Below are positions 21,947-32,508 of a stretch of DNA of 64,000 nucleotides, piece by piece; position 1 is the stretch's first letter, and every line of letters starts with the position of its first letter. The notes beneath the pieces were generated by a model. The model was not told the DNA's origin. It made no database searches and was given only the letters and a program-made list of their open reading frames with translations. Made by a program: the position numbers and the translations under genes. This stretch comes from Procambarus clarkii (Eukaryota > Arthropoda > Malacostraca > Decapoda > Cambaridae). The stretch is from NCBI RefSeq assembly GCF_040958095.1, contig NC_091214.1, positions 7,837,545-7,901,544 of the forward strand. The letters run 5' to 3'.

Positions 21947-22846
21947 CATAGAATAGGAGCTGCCTCGTATGGGCCAATAGGCCTTCTGCAGTTACCTTTG
22001 TTCTTATATCGAACTAAGACTAGGGAAAGGATAGGTCCATTAAAAACTGAGACAGGTCAAATAACGGATAATGAGAAGGAGATGAGTAGTATTTTTAACA
22101 AATATTTTTTATCTGTATTTACTAAAAAAGAACTTAACAATATGCCTTCAGCCGAACAAGTCTATGTAGGTGGGGATGGGGACAGGTTGACTAGTTTAGC
22201 AGTTACCAGGGAGGATGTAATTAAACAATTAGAAAAACTAAAACCAAACAAATCCCCAGGGCCGGATGAAGTGTTTGCCAGGGTGCTTAAAGAATGCAAT
22301 GAGGAGCTTTCCGAGCCACTGTCTACCATATTGAATAAATTAATAGTCAGGCAGAGTGCCAAAGTCGTGGAGGGTAGCTAATGTGGTACCAATTTTTAAG
22401 AAAGGAGATAGATCACTTGCGTCAAACTATCGGCCAATTAGCCTAACGTCTATTGTGGGAAAGTTACTTGAATCAATAATTGCAAATACAATTTGTCTCC
22501 ATCTTGAAAAACATAAATTAATAAATGAGTCGCAACATGGTTTTACAAATGGCCGTTCATGTTTAACAAATTTGCTAACTTTTTATTCCAGCATAGTTGA
22601 GGGAGTTGATAGTGGTAAGGATTGTGATGTTGCGTACCTTGACTTTAGCAAAGCTTTTGATACAGTGCCACATGAAAGACTAATTAAAAAAATAGAAGCT
22701 CATGGTATTGGGGATGCTATATTAAGTTGGATTAGGGCTATTCCAAAGGAAACAGAGTTAGTATAAATAGGGTTAAGTCAGAGTGGGATAATGTTGTTAG
22801 TGGAGTACCTTATGGCTCTGTCCTGGGACCTCTGTTGTTTATAATA
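21947..22846 (+). mobile_element. Extra CR1 3' end followed by a 5'-truncated CR1 RT segment
   Basis: 21947-22003 repeats the last part of the 3' UTR (AGGAGCTGCCTCGTATGGGC to TTTGTTCTTAT). It then switches directly to CR1 RT-linker sequence (CGAACTAAGACTAGGG), which runs to about 22846. The RT part has frameshifts near 22346 and 22740, and the FADD region is absent. The right end abuts the SINE palindrome. Confidence 0.85.
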
Positions 22847-23305
22847 TGCGAACAAGCCTGAATGGTCCCCAGTACAATATGCAACTGAAAACTCACACCC
22901 CAGAAGTGACTCGAACCTATACTCCCAGGAGCAACGCAACTGGTATGTACAAGACGCCTTGATGGTCAAGTGGATTAAGGCGTCTTGTACATACCAGTTG
23001 CGTTGCTCCTGGGAGTATGGGTTCGAGTCACTTCTGGGGTGTGAGTTTTCAGTTGGATATTGTCCTGGGGACCATTCAGGCTTGTTCGCATTTGTGTTCC
23101 TCACGTGTGCCCCAAAGAATGAGGTGATTTGGTAAAATGCTATGCCCAAGATTACTATCCGAGTGCCAGCGGTGGGGTGGTTCAAATAGCCTCAACTATC
23201 ACCTCATTATGTCCGGTCGTGATGGTCAAGTGGATTAAGGCGTCTTGTACATACCAGTTGCGTTGCTCCTGGGAGTATGGGTTCGAGTCACTTCTGGGGT
23301 GTGAG
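22847..23305. repeat. tRNA-derived SINE units: head-to-head palindrome plus tandem copy
   Basis: 22848-22960 is the reverse complement of 22977-23090, with a 16-base spacer (GATGGTCAAGTGGATT). The plus-strand unit has an A-box-like TGGTCAAGTGGATTAAGG and a B-box GGTTCGAGTC, as in tRNA-derived SINEs. A second plus-strand unit starts at 23221, exactly 260 bp after the first at 22961. The tail between them contains GAATGAGGTGATTTGGTAAA, like the array at 1858-2662. Confidence 0.75.
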
Positions 23306-24270
23306 TTTTCACACTAAGTAATAAGGCGAATAGGACACTGGGATTTATTAATCGAAGCGTTAGTAACAAGACACCTGGTGTGGTTCTTCAGCTATATCTT
23401 GCTCTGGTTGGGCCCCATTTAGGGAACTTCCCCAACTTAGAATTTCCCCAACTAGGGAAATTAATTCGGAGGAGGACTCACTATCACTTCAAGTTGATCT
23501 AGATAGGGTTTTGAAATGGTCAAAGGATTGGCAAATGCAGTTTAATGCTGATAAATGTAAAGTTCTGAGGCTAGGTAATGATGATAGAGTTACAAGATAC
23601 GAGCTAGATCTGGGAAAGGGATCTGGGAGTTATGATTAGTAAGAATTTAAAACAAAAGGATCAATTCATGAATGTTCGTAGTAAGGCGAATAGGACACTG
23701 GGATTTATTAATCGAAGCGTTAGTAACAAGACACCTGGTGTGGTTCTTAAGCTATATCTTGGTCTGGTTAGGCCCCATTTAGATTGTGCAGTTCAGTTTT
23801 GGTCGCCGTATTATAGAATGGATATAAATTCACTTGATCGTGTCCAAGGTAGGATGACTAAGTTAATTCCCCAAATTAGAAATCTTTAATTTGAAGAAAG
23901 ATTAATTAACAAAGCTTAAGTTGCATTCACTGGCGAAGAGTTAGGGGTGACATGATAGAAGTTTACAAGTGGATGAATGGACATAACAGGGGAGATATTA
24001 ATAGGGTATTAAAAATATCAACACAAGACAGAACACGAAACAATGGGTATAAATTGGATAAGTTTAGATTTAGGACAGACTTGGGTAAATACTGGTTCAG
24101 TAACAGGGTTGTTGATTTGTGGAACCAATTGCCGCATAACGTGGTGGATGTGGGGTCCCTCGATTGTTTCAAGCGCGGGTTGGACAAGTATATGAGTGGG
24201 TTTGGGTGGTTATAGATAGAAGCTGCCTTCTTCAATAGGCCTTCTGCAGTTACCTTTGTTCTTATATTCA
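23306..24270 (+). mobile_element. CR1 3' part, internally rearranged
   Basis: 23311-23423 carries the NKANRTLGFINRSV region. After a short unrelated join, 23454-24220 restarts further upstream in RT (REINSEEDS) and repeats the same region before running to the 3' UTR. Frames are broken near 23610 and 23888 (GTAATT-type changes and a TTAA insertion). The last ORF2 segment is open at 23952-24215. Confidence 0.8.
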
Positions 24271-24271
24271 T

Positions 24272-24440
24272 AACGACTCTTCACGATGAGGTCGCGTCAA
24301 CACTGGTCTCCTCCTTCGTTTCCTCCCGATGTCTCAGCCGTCGTACCTCCTCCCGCAGGGAACCCATCTCTGCTCTCAGAGCTCCAACCAGACTCACCAA
24401 ATCCTTCACTAATCCTTCCATTATTGCAATAATAATGTTA
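24272..24440 (-). mobile_element. CR1 5' end fragment (start of ORF1)
   Basis: On the minus strand this encodes the ORF1 N-terminus, MEGLVKDLVSLVGALRAEM and a Glu/Arg-rich coiled-coil stretch ending DATSS. It matches the start of the intact ORF1 at 30792-31637. It lies inverted against the preceding plus-strand CR1 tail. 24441-24725 is AT-rich and I see nothing recognisable in it. Confidence 0.75.
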
Positions 24441-24728
24441 TGCTATCTTTGATTGACAGTCTAATGTTCGTTAACTCTTATCAGCCCTTTATGGGCTCAG
24501 AATCATTAATAACTTGGGGGAATTCCGTTTCTTTCGCCAGCGTCGTAAGTTATTGATATACCTAAAATAAAAATATTACTCCATGTCAGAGCCTGTGAAT
24601 ATATAATTAATGTCGAATGAATCTTATTGTTATATATAAGAAAAACTGAAATTTTCTCTCAGTTGTATTTGGAATAAAACATTTTATTTTCGGATGAATT
24701 TTATTTTATAACTTCCGGAAAATGAAAA

Positions 24729-24755
24729 TGTATGCATGAAAACTTCATGCATACA
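24729..24755. repeat. Perfect 12-bp palindrome arms, 3-base loop
   Basis: TGTATGCATGAA-AAC-TTCATGCATACA. The segment CATGCATACAAT at 24746-24757 recurs directly at 24915-24926, flanking the tRNA-like sequence. Confidence 0.8.
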
Positions 24756-24825
24756 ATTACACAGAAATCACAATTGCGTGATGCATCAAATGAACAAAAC
24801 TTTTTCAAAAGCAACTCCTTTTGAC

Positions 24826-24912
24826 CATGTCGTAGCTCAGTCGATTAAGGCAGCGTCTGGGATGCTTCCGGCCGCAGGTTCGAATCCTCGTCACTGCCCT
24901 TGTGGATTGGTT
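24826..24912 (+). repeat. tRNA-derived SINE or pseudo-tRNA
   Basis: TAGCTCAGTCGATTAAGGCA (A-box) is followed 34 bases later by GGTTCGAATCC (B-box), then a CCTTGTGGATT tail. The spacing suits pol III internal promoters. The T stem pairs poorly (CGCAG versus CCTCG) and no clean acceptor stem is visible, so a working tRNA is unlikely. It differs in sequence from the 260-bp array family. Confidence 0.65.
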
Positions 24913-25282
24913 TACATGCATACAATATTTTCATACGTAGTACTGTATGATACAAATCATATTAGTAACATTTATAATACATTTGCATTTGTTTATACCA
25001 CACAGCATTTTGTGAAATCAAAGTAATCACACAGTAGTTTGGTTTATAAAATGTACAAATCATCTAAATCTTTATTTTCTGTGATTCTTAATTATTTTCA
25101 AGATAACATACATACGTCTTACCTAACAATGTTTTCATCTATACAAAACATCCTTTGTTACCTCGTGTATTCACGTTAGATAAATCTCTCCTCGCACTCC
25201 AGACACCCATTAAGTGTATCACCCGTATACATCATCCTGTGTTTGTTCATAGTTCCACGCTGGCTGAATCTTTATGAGACAA

Positions 25283-25855
25283 CTAACGAGTGCCGTTAAG
25301 TATTTCACTTGTATGCGCCCTCCTGTGTCTGTTCATATTTCCAAGTTGGCTGAATCTTTTTCCACACTGTGGACATTCGTAAGGTTTTTCACCTGTGTGC
25401 ACCAACCAGTGAGTCTTCAGATTTCCTAGTCGACAAAACCTTTCTTCACACTCAGGACACTCGTAAGGCTTATCACCCGTGTGTACCTTCCTGTGTCTGT
25501 TCAGAGTTCCACTCTGTGTGAATCTTAGCCCACACTCTGGACACGCATGAGGTTTTTCACCTGTATGCACCATCATATGAATCTTCAGATTTCCTTGTTG
25601 ATTGAATCTTTTCCCACACTTATTACACCCATATGATTTATCACCCGTTTGCATTCTAGAAATACAAAGAGTTTTATGCAGTGTTAGCCTGCAAAGTAGC
25701 TCTTCAAAGGATAAGGCTGAGTAAGCTGCCTGAGATGAGTTGTGATATATTCCGTAGCACTTGTTCGAAGCTGGATTATATAAGGGGTGGGTGGTCTTCA
25801 GTACTGAAAACAGGTGAGGGGATGTGGGTGACATGAGAAGGAAATACTTTGTCAC
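25283..25855 (-). CDS. C2H2 zinc-finger protein, copy 1 (four fingers)
   Basis: The 190-codon frame has four TFIIIA-type fingers at residues 75-97, 103-125, 131-153 and 159-181, joined by HTGEKP/HTGDKP linkers. All four C2H2 sets are present (for example CNKCGKRF with HMMVH). The likely role is sequence-specific DNA binding in the nucleus. A good splice acceptor, TATTTCTAG, ends at 25656, just before the codons MQTGDKSY, so the finger part may be an exon and the first 67 codons intron read-through. A fifth, frameshifted finger remnant lies downstream at about 25190-25280 (FSQRGTMNKHR). Host gene or captured gene is undecided. Confidence 0.7.
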   Translation of the reverse strand: MTKYFLLMSPTSPHLFSVLKTTHPLYNPASNKCYGIYHNSSQAAYSALSFEELLCRLTLHKTLCISRMQTGDKSYGCNKCGKRFNQQGNLKIHMMVHTGEKPHACPECGLRFTQSGTLNRHRKVHTGDKPYECPECEERFCRLGNLKTHWLVHTGEKPYECPQCGKRFSQLGNMNRHRRAHTSEILNGTR

Positions 25856-25893
25856 AGGAGTAAGGTGTTGCTGCTGACAGTGATCTTCTGATT

Positions 25894-25970
25894 AGCTCCT
25901 ATTCATATTCTCCCAATCTCATTCATATATATGTCCAACACATGTTTGAAACGATCAAGGGACCCCCACT
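25894..25970 (-). mobile_element. Old CR1 3'-UTR fragment
   Basis: It is a diverged match to the CR1 segment AGCTCCTATT...CCCAATC..ACTCATATA..TGTCCAAC...TTGAAACGATCAAGGGACC. It is present in all three copies of the duplicated locus (also at about 35245 and 48708), so it predates the duplication. Confidence 0.6.
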
Positions 25971-26476
25971 TATATTATGTTATCTATTATACCCTGTGAG
26001 TATCAGTATTTTCTGATAGTTAACAGTATACTGCAATGCAGCTTGTCTGAAAACTACATTGTGTTGTACACGGCGAAGCTGTCATGTCTGGCAACCATGA
26101 AGTTCTCAATATTGTCAGATTAGTTGTCTGGTAAACCAAGAGGTCAGGTACACTGTGATGTTGGTTTACCAACATCACAGTGTATGTGATGTTCACAACA
26201 TCACAGGCAACCACATGTTCATGTAACCTGTAGACACCCTTGTCTGGCAGTCACATTCTCAGGTATACTGTGGAGTTGTCAGTCTAACAACCTGCGAACA
26301 TAACCAGACCTTATAACCTGTTCCTATAACATAACTAATAACTAGAAGTTATAACCAGCAGTAATTATCAGCCCAAATAACTTGTAACATTCTTGTTTGT
26401 TTGCCTTTGGCAATATTTTGCTGTAACAGCCTGCAGAAATTGCCTATGATAATTACTACATTAACATCCTTCAATG

Positions 26477-26925
26477 ATAACTACATAAGAATAAAGAGAA
26501 CTGCAGAAGGCCTATTGGCCCATACGAGGCAGCTCTTATCCATAACCACCCAATCCCACTCATAAACATGTCCAACCCACGCTTGAAACAATTGAGGGAC
26601 TCCACCTCCACCACGTTACGCGGTAATTGATTCCACAAATCAACAACAATTAATAGTTCTCTATTTTCTACATTCATCCACGTTTCGGTAATTGCAATAA
26701 TATCTATTTTTTCTGTACAGACAAGAGAATTTAATTCGTTTATTTTGTTTCTTAGACTTTTACTGTTAGTTTAATATACCCTATGTGTATTGTTATTTAG
26801 AGGCCCTACTCTTTCCCTGATCATTTTACTAATTTCATTCTCCCACAAACACATTTTTTTATTACCTCCTTCCTCCATATCAATTCCCATACCACTGTCT
26901 GCTAACAGTTTAAATCAATTCCCAT
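26477..26925 (-). mobile_element. Internally deleted CR1
   Basis: The 3' end (26477-26647) is fused at AAATCAACAAC to the ORF2 5' region (AATTAATAGTTCTC; endonuclease start) and runs to the ORF1/ORF2 boundary at about 26925. Some 2.6 kb of ORF2 is missing. The same deletion junction occurs at 39411-39850, and at 50265-50421 plus 55105-55380. Confidence 0.85.
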
Positions 26926-27843
26926 TGATTTAATGGGATTCCCAACTCTCAGTAACAACTTTCTGAAATAATTTTTCTCAAGAGAAATATATGTTATTGT
27001 AACCTGTATCATTTGTTTTTGAATAAAGTATAATATTTTCCATGTGAGATAGTATGAGAACAAATTATATTATGGCATCATGTTGCATAATCTTGCAGCG
27101 CCTTGTGTTTATTTTAAAATTTATTTCGTGTGTCAGGAAGTTCTATTAAAACCTTGAATGAAGAAAAATAACCAATCATAATTATCATCCGTAAGAAACT
27201 GCTGAATTATCCTGCTGTAATAACCGCTCGTAGTGATCTCAGATAAATACCATCTGTAACTTTTGCAGAAGTTTGCTATAATAACTCGCCCTAATAACCT
27301 GCAGTCATAGCACTTCATAATAAAATGACGTAATAGCGAGCAGAGATAACACTAATAATTCCAGGTAATATCCAGCACAAATTATGAAACACAAAAACAT
27401 GCTGTAACACTATAAGCTATAACTATATGAGCTATAACTAGCTCATCGTAATTCCCCGCCTCAATAACCCATCTTATGAACCCTAATAACCTTTTCGTAA
27501 TAGCGTGATATAATAACTAACAACAACAACAATCAGCTTGCGTGAATGATCAGATGCAACAATCAGTTGTTAAATTATCCTTAGTCACTTGTTACAATAT
27601 CCAACCTCAATATCCTGAAAGAAAAGCAAACTGGTATAACAACCTGAAATTATAAATTTAATTAAAAACTTACAAGAATAGCCTGTTGTAATAATATCCC
27701 TCAGTAATAACCTACAATCAAGCATGATGTAATAATATCCAAGCGTAATAACCTATAAGTTTGGTTTTATAGTTTGGCTATAAGAACATAAGAACAAAGG
27801 TAACTGCAGAAGGCCTATTGGCCCATACGAGGCAGCTCCTATT

Positions 27844-30768
27844 CTATAACCACCCAATCCCACTCATATACTTGTCCAACCCGCGCTTGAAACAATCGAG
27901 GGACACCACCTCCACCACGTTACGCGGCAATTGGTTCCACAAATCAACAACCCTGCTACCGAACCAGTATTTACCCAAGTCTTTCCTAAATCTAAACTTG
28001 TCCAATTTATACCCATTGTTTCGTGTTCTGTCTTGTGTTGATACCTTTAATAGCCTATTAATATCCCCTTTGTTGTGTCCATTCATCCACTTGTAAACCT
28101 CTATCATGTCACCCCTAACTCTTCGCCTTTCCAGTGAATGCAACTCAAGCTTTGTTAATCTTTCTTCATATGAAAGATTTCTAATTTGGGGAATTAACTT
28201 AGTCATCCTACGTTGGAAACGTTCAAGTGAATTTATATCCATTCTATAATATGGCGACCAAAACTGAACTGCATAATCGAAATGGGGCCTAACCAGAGCA
28301 AGATATAGCTTAAGAACCACACCAGGTGTCTTGTTACTAACGCTTCGATTAATAAGTCCCAGGGTCCTATTCGCCTTATTACGAACATTCATGCATTGAT
28401 CCTTTTGTTTTAAATTCTTACTAATCATAACTCCCAGATCCTTTTCGCAATCCGACTTCGCAATCTCAACACCATCTAGCTCGTATCTTGTAACTCTATC
28501 ATCATTACCTAGCCTCAGAACTTTAAATTTATCAGCATTAAACTGCATTTGCCAATCATTTGACCATTTCAAAACCCTATCTAGATCAACTTGAAGTGAT
28601 AGCGAGTCCTCCTCCGAATTAATTTCCCTACCGATTTTCGTATCATTGGCAAATTTGCAAATGTTGCTACTCAAACCTGAATCTAAATCATTTATATATA
28701 TTATAAACTACAGAAGTCCCAGGACAGAGCCCTGAGGTACTCCACTAACAACATTATCCCACTCTGACTTAACCCCATTTATACTAACTCTCTGTTTCCT
28801 TTGGAATAGCCATGCCCTAATCCCAGTTAATATAGCACCCCCAATACCATGAGCTTCTATTTTTTTAATCAGTCTTTCATGTGGCACCGTATCAAAAGCT
28901 TTGCTAAAGTCAAGGTACACGACATCACAATCCTTACCACTATCAACTGCCTCAACTATGCTGGAATAAAAAGATAGCAAATTTGTTAAACATGAATGGC
29001 CATTTGTAAAACCATGTTGCGACTCATTTATTAATTTGTGTTTTTCAAGATGAAGACGAATTTTATTTACAATTATCGATTCAAGTAACTTCCCCACAAT
29101 AGACGTTAGGCTAATTGGTCGATAGTTTGACGCAAGTGATCTATCTCCTTTCTTAAAAATTGGTATCACATTAGCAACCTTCCACAACTCCGGCACTCAG
29201 CCTAACTCTATTGATTTATTAAATATGGTAGACAGTGGCACGGAAAGCTCCTCTTTGTATTCTTTAAGCACCCTGGCAAACACTTCATCCGGCCCTGGGG
29301 ATTAGTTTGGTTTTAGTTTAACTATTTGTTTAATTACATCCTCCCAGGTAACTGCTAAACTAGTCAACCTGTCCTCGTCCCCACCCACATAGACTTGTTC
29401 GGCTGAAGGCATATTGTTAATTTCCTCTTTAGTAAATACAGATATAAAATGTTTATTAAAAATACTACTCACCTCTTCATCATTATCTGTTATTTGACCT
29501 GTCTCAGTTTTTAATGGACCTATCCTCTCCCTAATCTTTGTCCGGTATAACTGGAAAAACCCTTTAGGATTTGTCTTTGCTTGCTCTGCTATGCGAACTT
29601 CATAGTTTCTTTTTGCTTTCCTAATCTCTTTTTTAACATTTCTAACCAGTTGTATGAATTCCTGTTCTAACCTGACTTCCCCATTCTTAATCCTTTTGTA
29701 CCAAGCTCTCTTTTTACCTATAAGGTTCTTTAAATTATTTGTTTTCCACTTTGGGTCATTAGTATTCGACCTATTCAATTTGTATGGTATACTACGTTCC
29801 TGTGCTTTGTTTAGAATATTCTTAAATAAGTTATATATTAAATTCACATCGAAATCCCCTTTTACGTGACCTATCGCTGGGTTCATGTCTCGCTCTAAGA
29901 CCGGCCCACACCCCATACCCAAGAGTTTCCAATCTATTTGACCCAAAAAATTTCTTAGGCTATTAAAATCAGCTTTTCGAAAATCTGGCACTTTAACAGA
30001 ATTTTCTCCTACAGGCCTATTCCATTCTATGCTAAATCTGATTACTTTGTGATCACTGTTCCCTAGCTCACTCCCTATTTCTATGTCATTAATTTGTGTT
30101 TCCCTGTTAGTTAACACTAAATCTAAAATATTATTTTCCCGCGTTGGTTCCTTAATGTGTTGCGTAAGAAAGCAATCGTCAATTAATTCTAGAAAATCTT
30201 CTGCTTCACTATTCCCTGTTTTGTTCACCCAGTTTATTCCACTAAAATTAAAGTCACCCATGACATAAATACTGTTAGATCTAGATGCTCTAGATATTTC
30301 ATTCCATAGATGCTTTGCTTCCATTCTGTCTAAATTTGGTGGCCTATATATAACTCCTATTATAATATTATTTTCTTTTTCGTTTAATTCTATCCAAATA
30401 GTTTCTGTGTGTGGCTCAGTTTTGATTCCCTCTTTGAGACTACATTTCAAATTGTCCCTAACATATATGGCTACTCCCCCTCCTCGTCTAATATATCTAT
30501 CTGTGTGAAATAGTTTAAATCCATTTATCTGATATTCAGCTAATAGTTCTCTATTTTCTGCGTTCATCTACGTTTCGGTAAGTGCAATAATATCTATTTT
30601 TCCTGTGCAGACAAGAGCATTTAATTCATTAATTTTATTTCTTAGACTTCTACTGTTAGTGTAATATATTCTAAGTGATTTGTTTTTTTGAGGCCCTTTT
30701 CTTTCCCTGATCATTTTGCCAATTCTTTTCTCCCACGAACACATACTTTTATTACCTCCTTCCTCCAT
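27844..30768 (-). pseudogene. CR1 ORF2 with about four nonsense changes
   Basis: It starts MEEGGNKSMCSWEKRIGK at 30768. The first stop (30565-30567) replaces the Trp of the conserved TETW motif. The second is after KLKPN near 29302, and the third is near 28708 within GSVLGLL. A frame loss near 29196 precedes PELWKV. Between them the endonuclease (GVIYRPPNLD, GDFNFSG, SDHK), RT and C-terminal domains are all recognisable. The RT FADD box reads FANDTKIG, a catalytic Asp changed to Asn. Confidence 0.9.
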
Positions 30769-30791
30769 ATCAATTCAAAAACCACTATCTA

Positions 30792-31637
30792 CTAACAGTT
30801 TAAACCCAAAGAAACACCTCTAACCACTGGTTCCAACGAGTTCGTAACAGCAACAACCCCAGCCCTCGATAGATGCACCCCATCACGAGCATACATTTCA
30901 TTTCTTCCATAGAAGCGTTCCCAGTTGTCTATGAAAGATATTGCATTTGATTTGCAATATCTTTCCAGCCGGCAATTGACACCAAGTGCCCTCGACATCC
31001 ATTCATTTCCCACTCCCTTTCTTGGAAGAATGCCACATATGATCGGGATTCCTCCCTTGCTCCTAACTAATTCAATGGCTGTCCTAAATCTCTGTAATAG
31101 TTCCTCACTCCTAACTCGCCCAACATCATTACCCCCTGCACTAATACAAATAATGGGTTTGTTCCCATTTCCCGTCATAATATCATTCATGTTTTCAACA
31201 ATATCACCAATTCCAGCTCCCGGATAGTAAACCCTTAATCTGTTCCTCCTATCTTTGGCCCAAAACGTTCTGTCTAAATACCTCACCTGGGAATCTCCCA
31301 CAACCAAAATTCGCTTCGGTACCGCCCTAACTTTCTGAGCAGCCTGAGGGGCCTGCGCTCCGCCGTTCCTCGCTGCAGGCGCACTACAGCACTCGTCCTC
31401 CAACACGGCAAATGAATTTGCCGTCCTTAGGGCGTCTGTAGGCGGCCTTGTCAATGTCTTCTTAAGACCCCTGTCTTTCATTACTCTCCACGATGAGGTC
31501 TCGTCAACACTGGTCTCCTCCTTCGTTTCCTCTCGAAGTCTCAGCCGCCATACCTCCTCCCGCAGGGAATCCATCTCTGCTCTCAGAGCTCCAACCAAAC
31601 TCACCAAATCATTAACTAATCCTTCCATTATTGCCAT
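30792..31637 (-). CDS. CR1 ORF1, coiled coil plus SGNH esterase (intact, 281 aa)
   Basis: Residues 1-45 form a Leu/Glu-rich helical stretch likely to oligomerise (MEGLVNDLVSLVGALRAEM). A polar linker follows. The SGNH hydrolase domain spans about 108-272: block I GDSQ at 114-117 (nucleophile Ser116), the Gly block PGAGIGD at 139-145, block III GGND at 168-171, and block V DGVH at 252-255 (Asp and His). All catalytic positions are present. Esterase domains are known in ORF1 of CR1-clade LINEs, where their role is unsettled. ORF2 follows 23 bp downstream. Confidence 0.85.
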   Translation of the reverse strand: MAIMEGLVNDLVSLVGALRAEMDSLREEVWRLRLREETKEETSVDETSSWRVMKDRGLKKTLTRPPTDALRTANSFAVLEDECCSAPAARNGGAQAPQAAQKVRAVPKRILVVGDSQVRYLDRTFWAKDRRNRLRVYYPGAGIGDIVENMNDIMTGNGNKPIICISAGGNDVGRVRSEELLQRFRTAIELVRSKGGIPIICGILPRKGVGNEWMSRALGVNCRLERYCKSNAISFIDNWERFYGRNEMYARDGVHLSRAGVVAVTNSLEPVVRGVSLGLNC

Positions 31638-31696
31638 AATAATGTTACTCCAGAGCTCCAGCTAACACAACCTCTCACTGTGACAGCACCTGGATA

Positions 31697-32427
31697 GGTT
31701 AGGTAATGTTGATAGAGTTACAAGATACTAGCTAGATGGTGTTGAGATTGCGAAGTCGGATTGCGAGAGGGATCTTGGAGTTATGATTAGAAAGAAATTA
31801 AAACAAAAGGATCATTGCATAAATGTTCGTAATAAGGCAAATCGGACACTTGGATTTATTAATCGCAGCGTTAGTAACAAGACACCTGGTGTTGTTCTCA
31901 TGCTATATCTTGCTCTAGTTAGGCCCCATTCAGATTATGCAGTTCAGTTTTGGTCGCCAAATTATAAAATGGATATAAATTCACTTGAACGTGTCCAGCG
32001 TAGGACGACTAAGTTAATTCCCCAAATTAGAAATCTTTCATATGAAGAAAGATTAACAAAGCTTAAGTTGCATTCACTGGAAAGGCGAAGAGTTAGGGGT
32101 GACATGATAGAGGTTTACAAGTGGGTGAATGGACATAATAAAGGGGGCATTAATAGGGTATTAAAAGTATCAACACAAGACAGAACACGAAACAATGGGT
32201 ATAAATTGGATAAGTTTAGATTTAGGAAAGACTTGGGAAAATACTGGTTCAGTAACAGGGTTGTTGATTTGTGGAACCAATTGCCGCGTAACATTGTGGA
32301 GGTGGGGTCCCTCGATTGTTTCAAGCATGGGTTGGACATGTATATGAGTTGGATAGGGTGGTTATAAATAGGAGCTGCTTCGTATGGGCCACTAGGCCTT
32401 CTGCAGTTCCCTTTGTTCTTATGTTCT
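31697..32427 (+). mobile_element. CR1 3' fragment, head-to-head with the preceding copy
   Basis: It starts in the RT C-terminal part (RVTRYELDGVEIAKSD region) and runs to the 3' UTR and TTCTTAT tail. The last 194 codons are open (31783-32367). A stop near 31729 (ACTAGC for GAGC) breaks the upstream part. Confidence 0.88.
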
Positions 32428-32508
32428 TACTTATAACTCCCAGACCCTTTTCGCAATTCGACTTCGCAATCTCAACACCATCTAGCACGTATCTTGTAAC
32501 TCTATCAT
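32428..32508 (-). mobile_element. 80-bp CR1 fragment
   Basis: Reverse-strand CR1 sequence around AACTCCCAGACCCTTTTCGC to CTTGTAACTCTATCAT, wedged between two plus-strand copies. It produces two inverted junctions. Confidence 0.8.

Larger units (their letters stand above)
25027..27778. repeat. Duplicated locus, copy 1 (zinc finger plus AT-rich flank)
   Basis: From CACACAGTAGTTTGGTTTAT onward the sequence matches 34376-35366 and 47845-48830, then the flanks at 38935-40434 and 49779-50421/55105-55944. This copy lacks the foldback transposon found in the other two. It contains a degraded CR1 3' end (25894-25970) and an internally deleted CR1 (26477-26925). 26000-26470 and 26926-27778 are AT-rich with recurring TAATAACCTG-like words and no gene. 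Confidence 0.85.
27779..31696 (-). mobile_element. Near full-length CR1-like LINE (5' UTR, ORF1, ORF2, 3' tail)
   Basis: This is the most complete copy in the window, about 3.9 kb. It runs from a short 5' UTR (31640-31696) through an intact ORF1 and a nearly complete ORF2 to the TAAGAACATAAGAAC tail complement at 27779. It abuts a plus-strand CR1 fragment at 31697. No target duplication was found, as is usual for CR1. Confidence 0.92.

Noticed and set aside
24826..24912. A functional tRNA gene
   Set aside because: Pol III boxes are present but stems do not pair well and a SINE-like tail follows.
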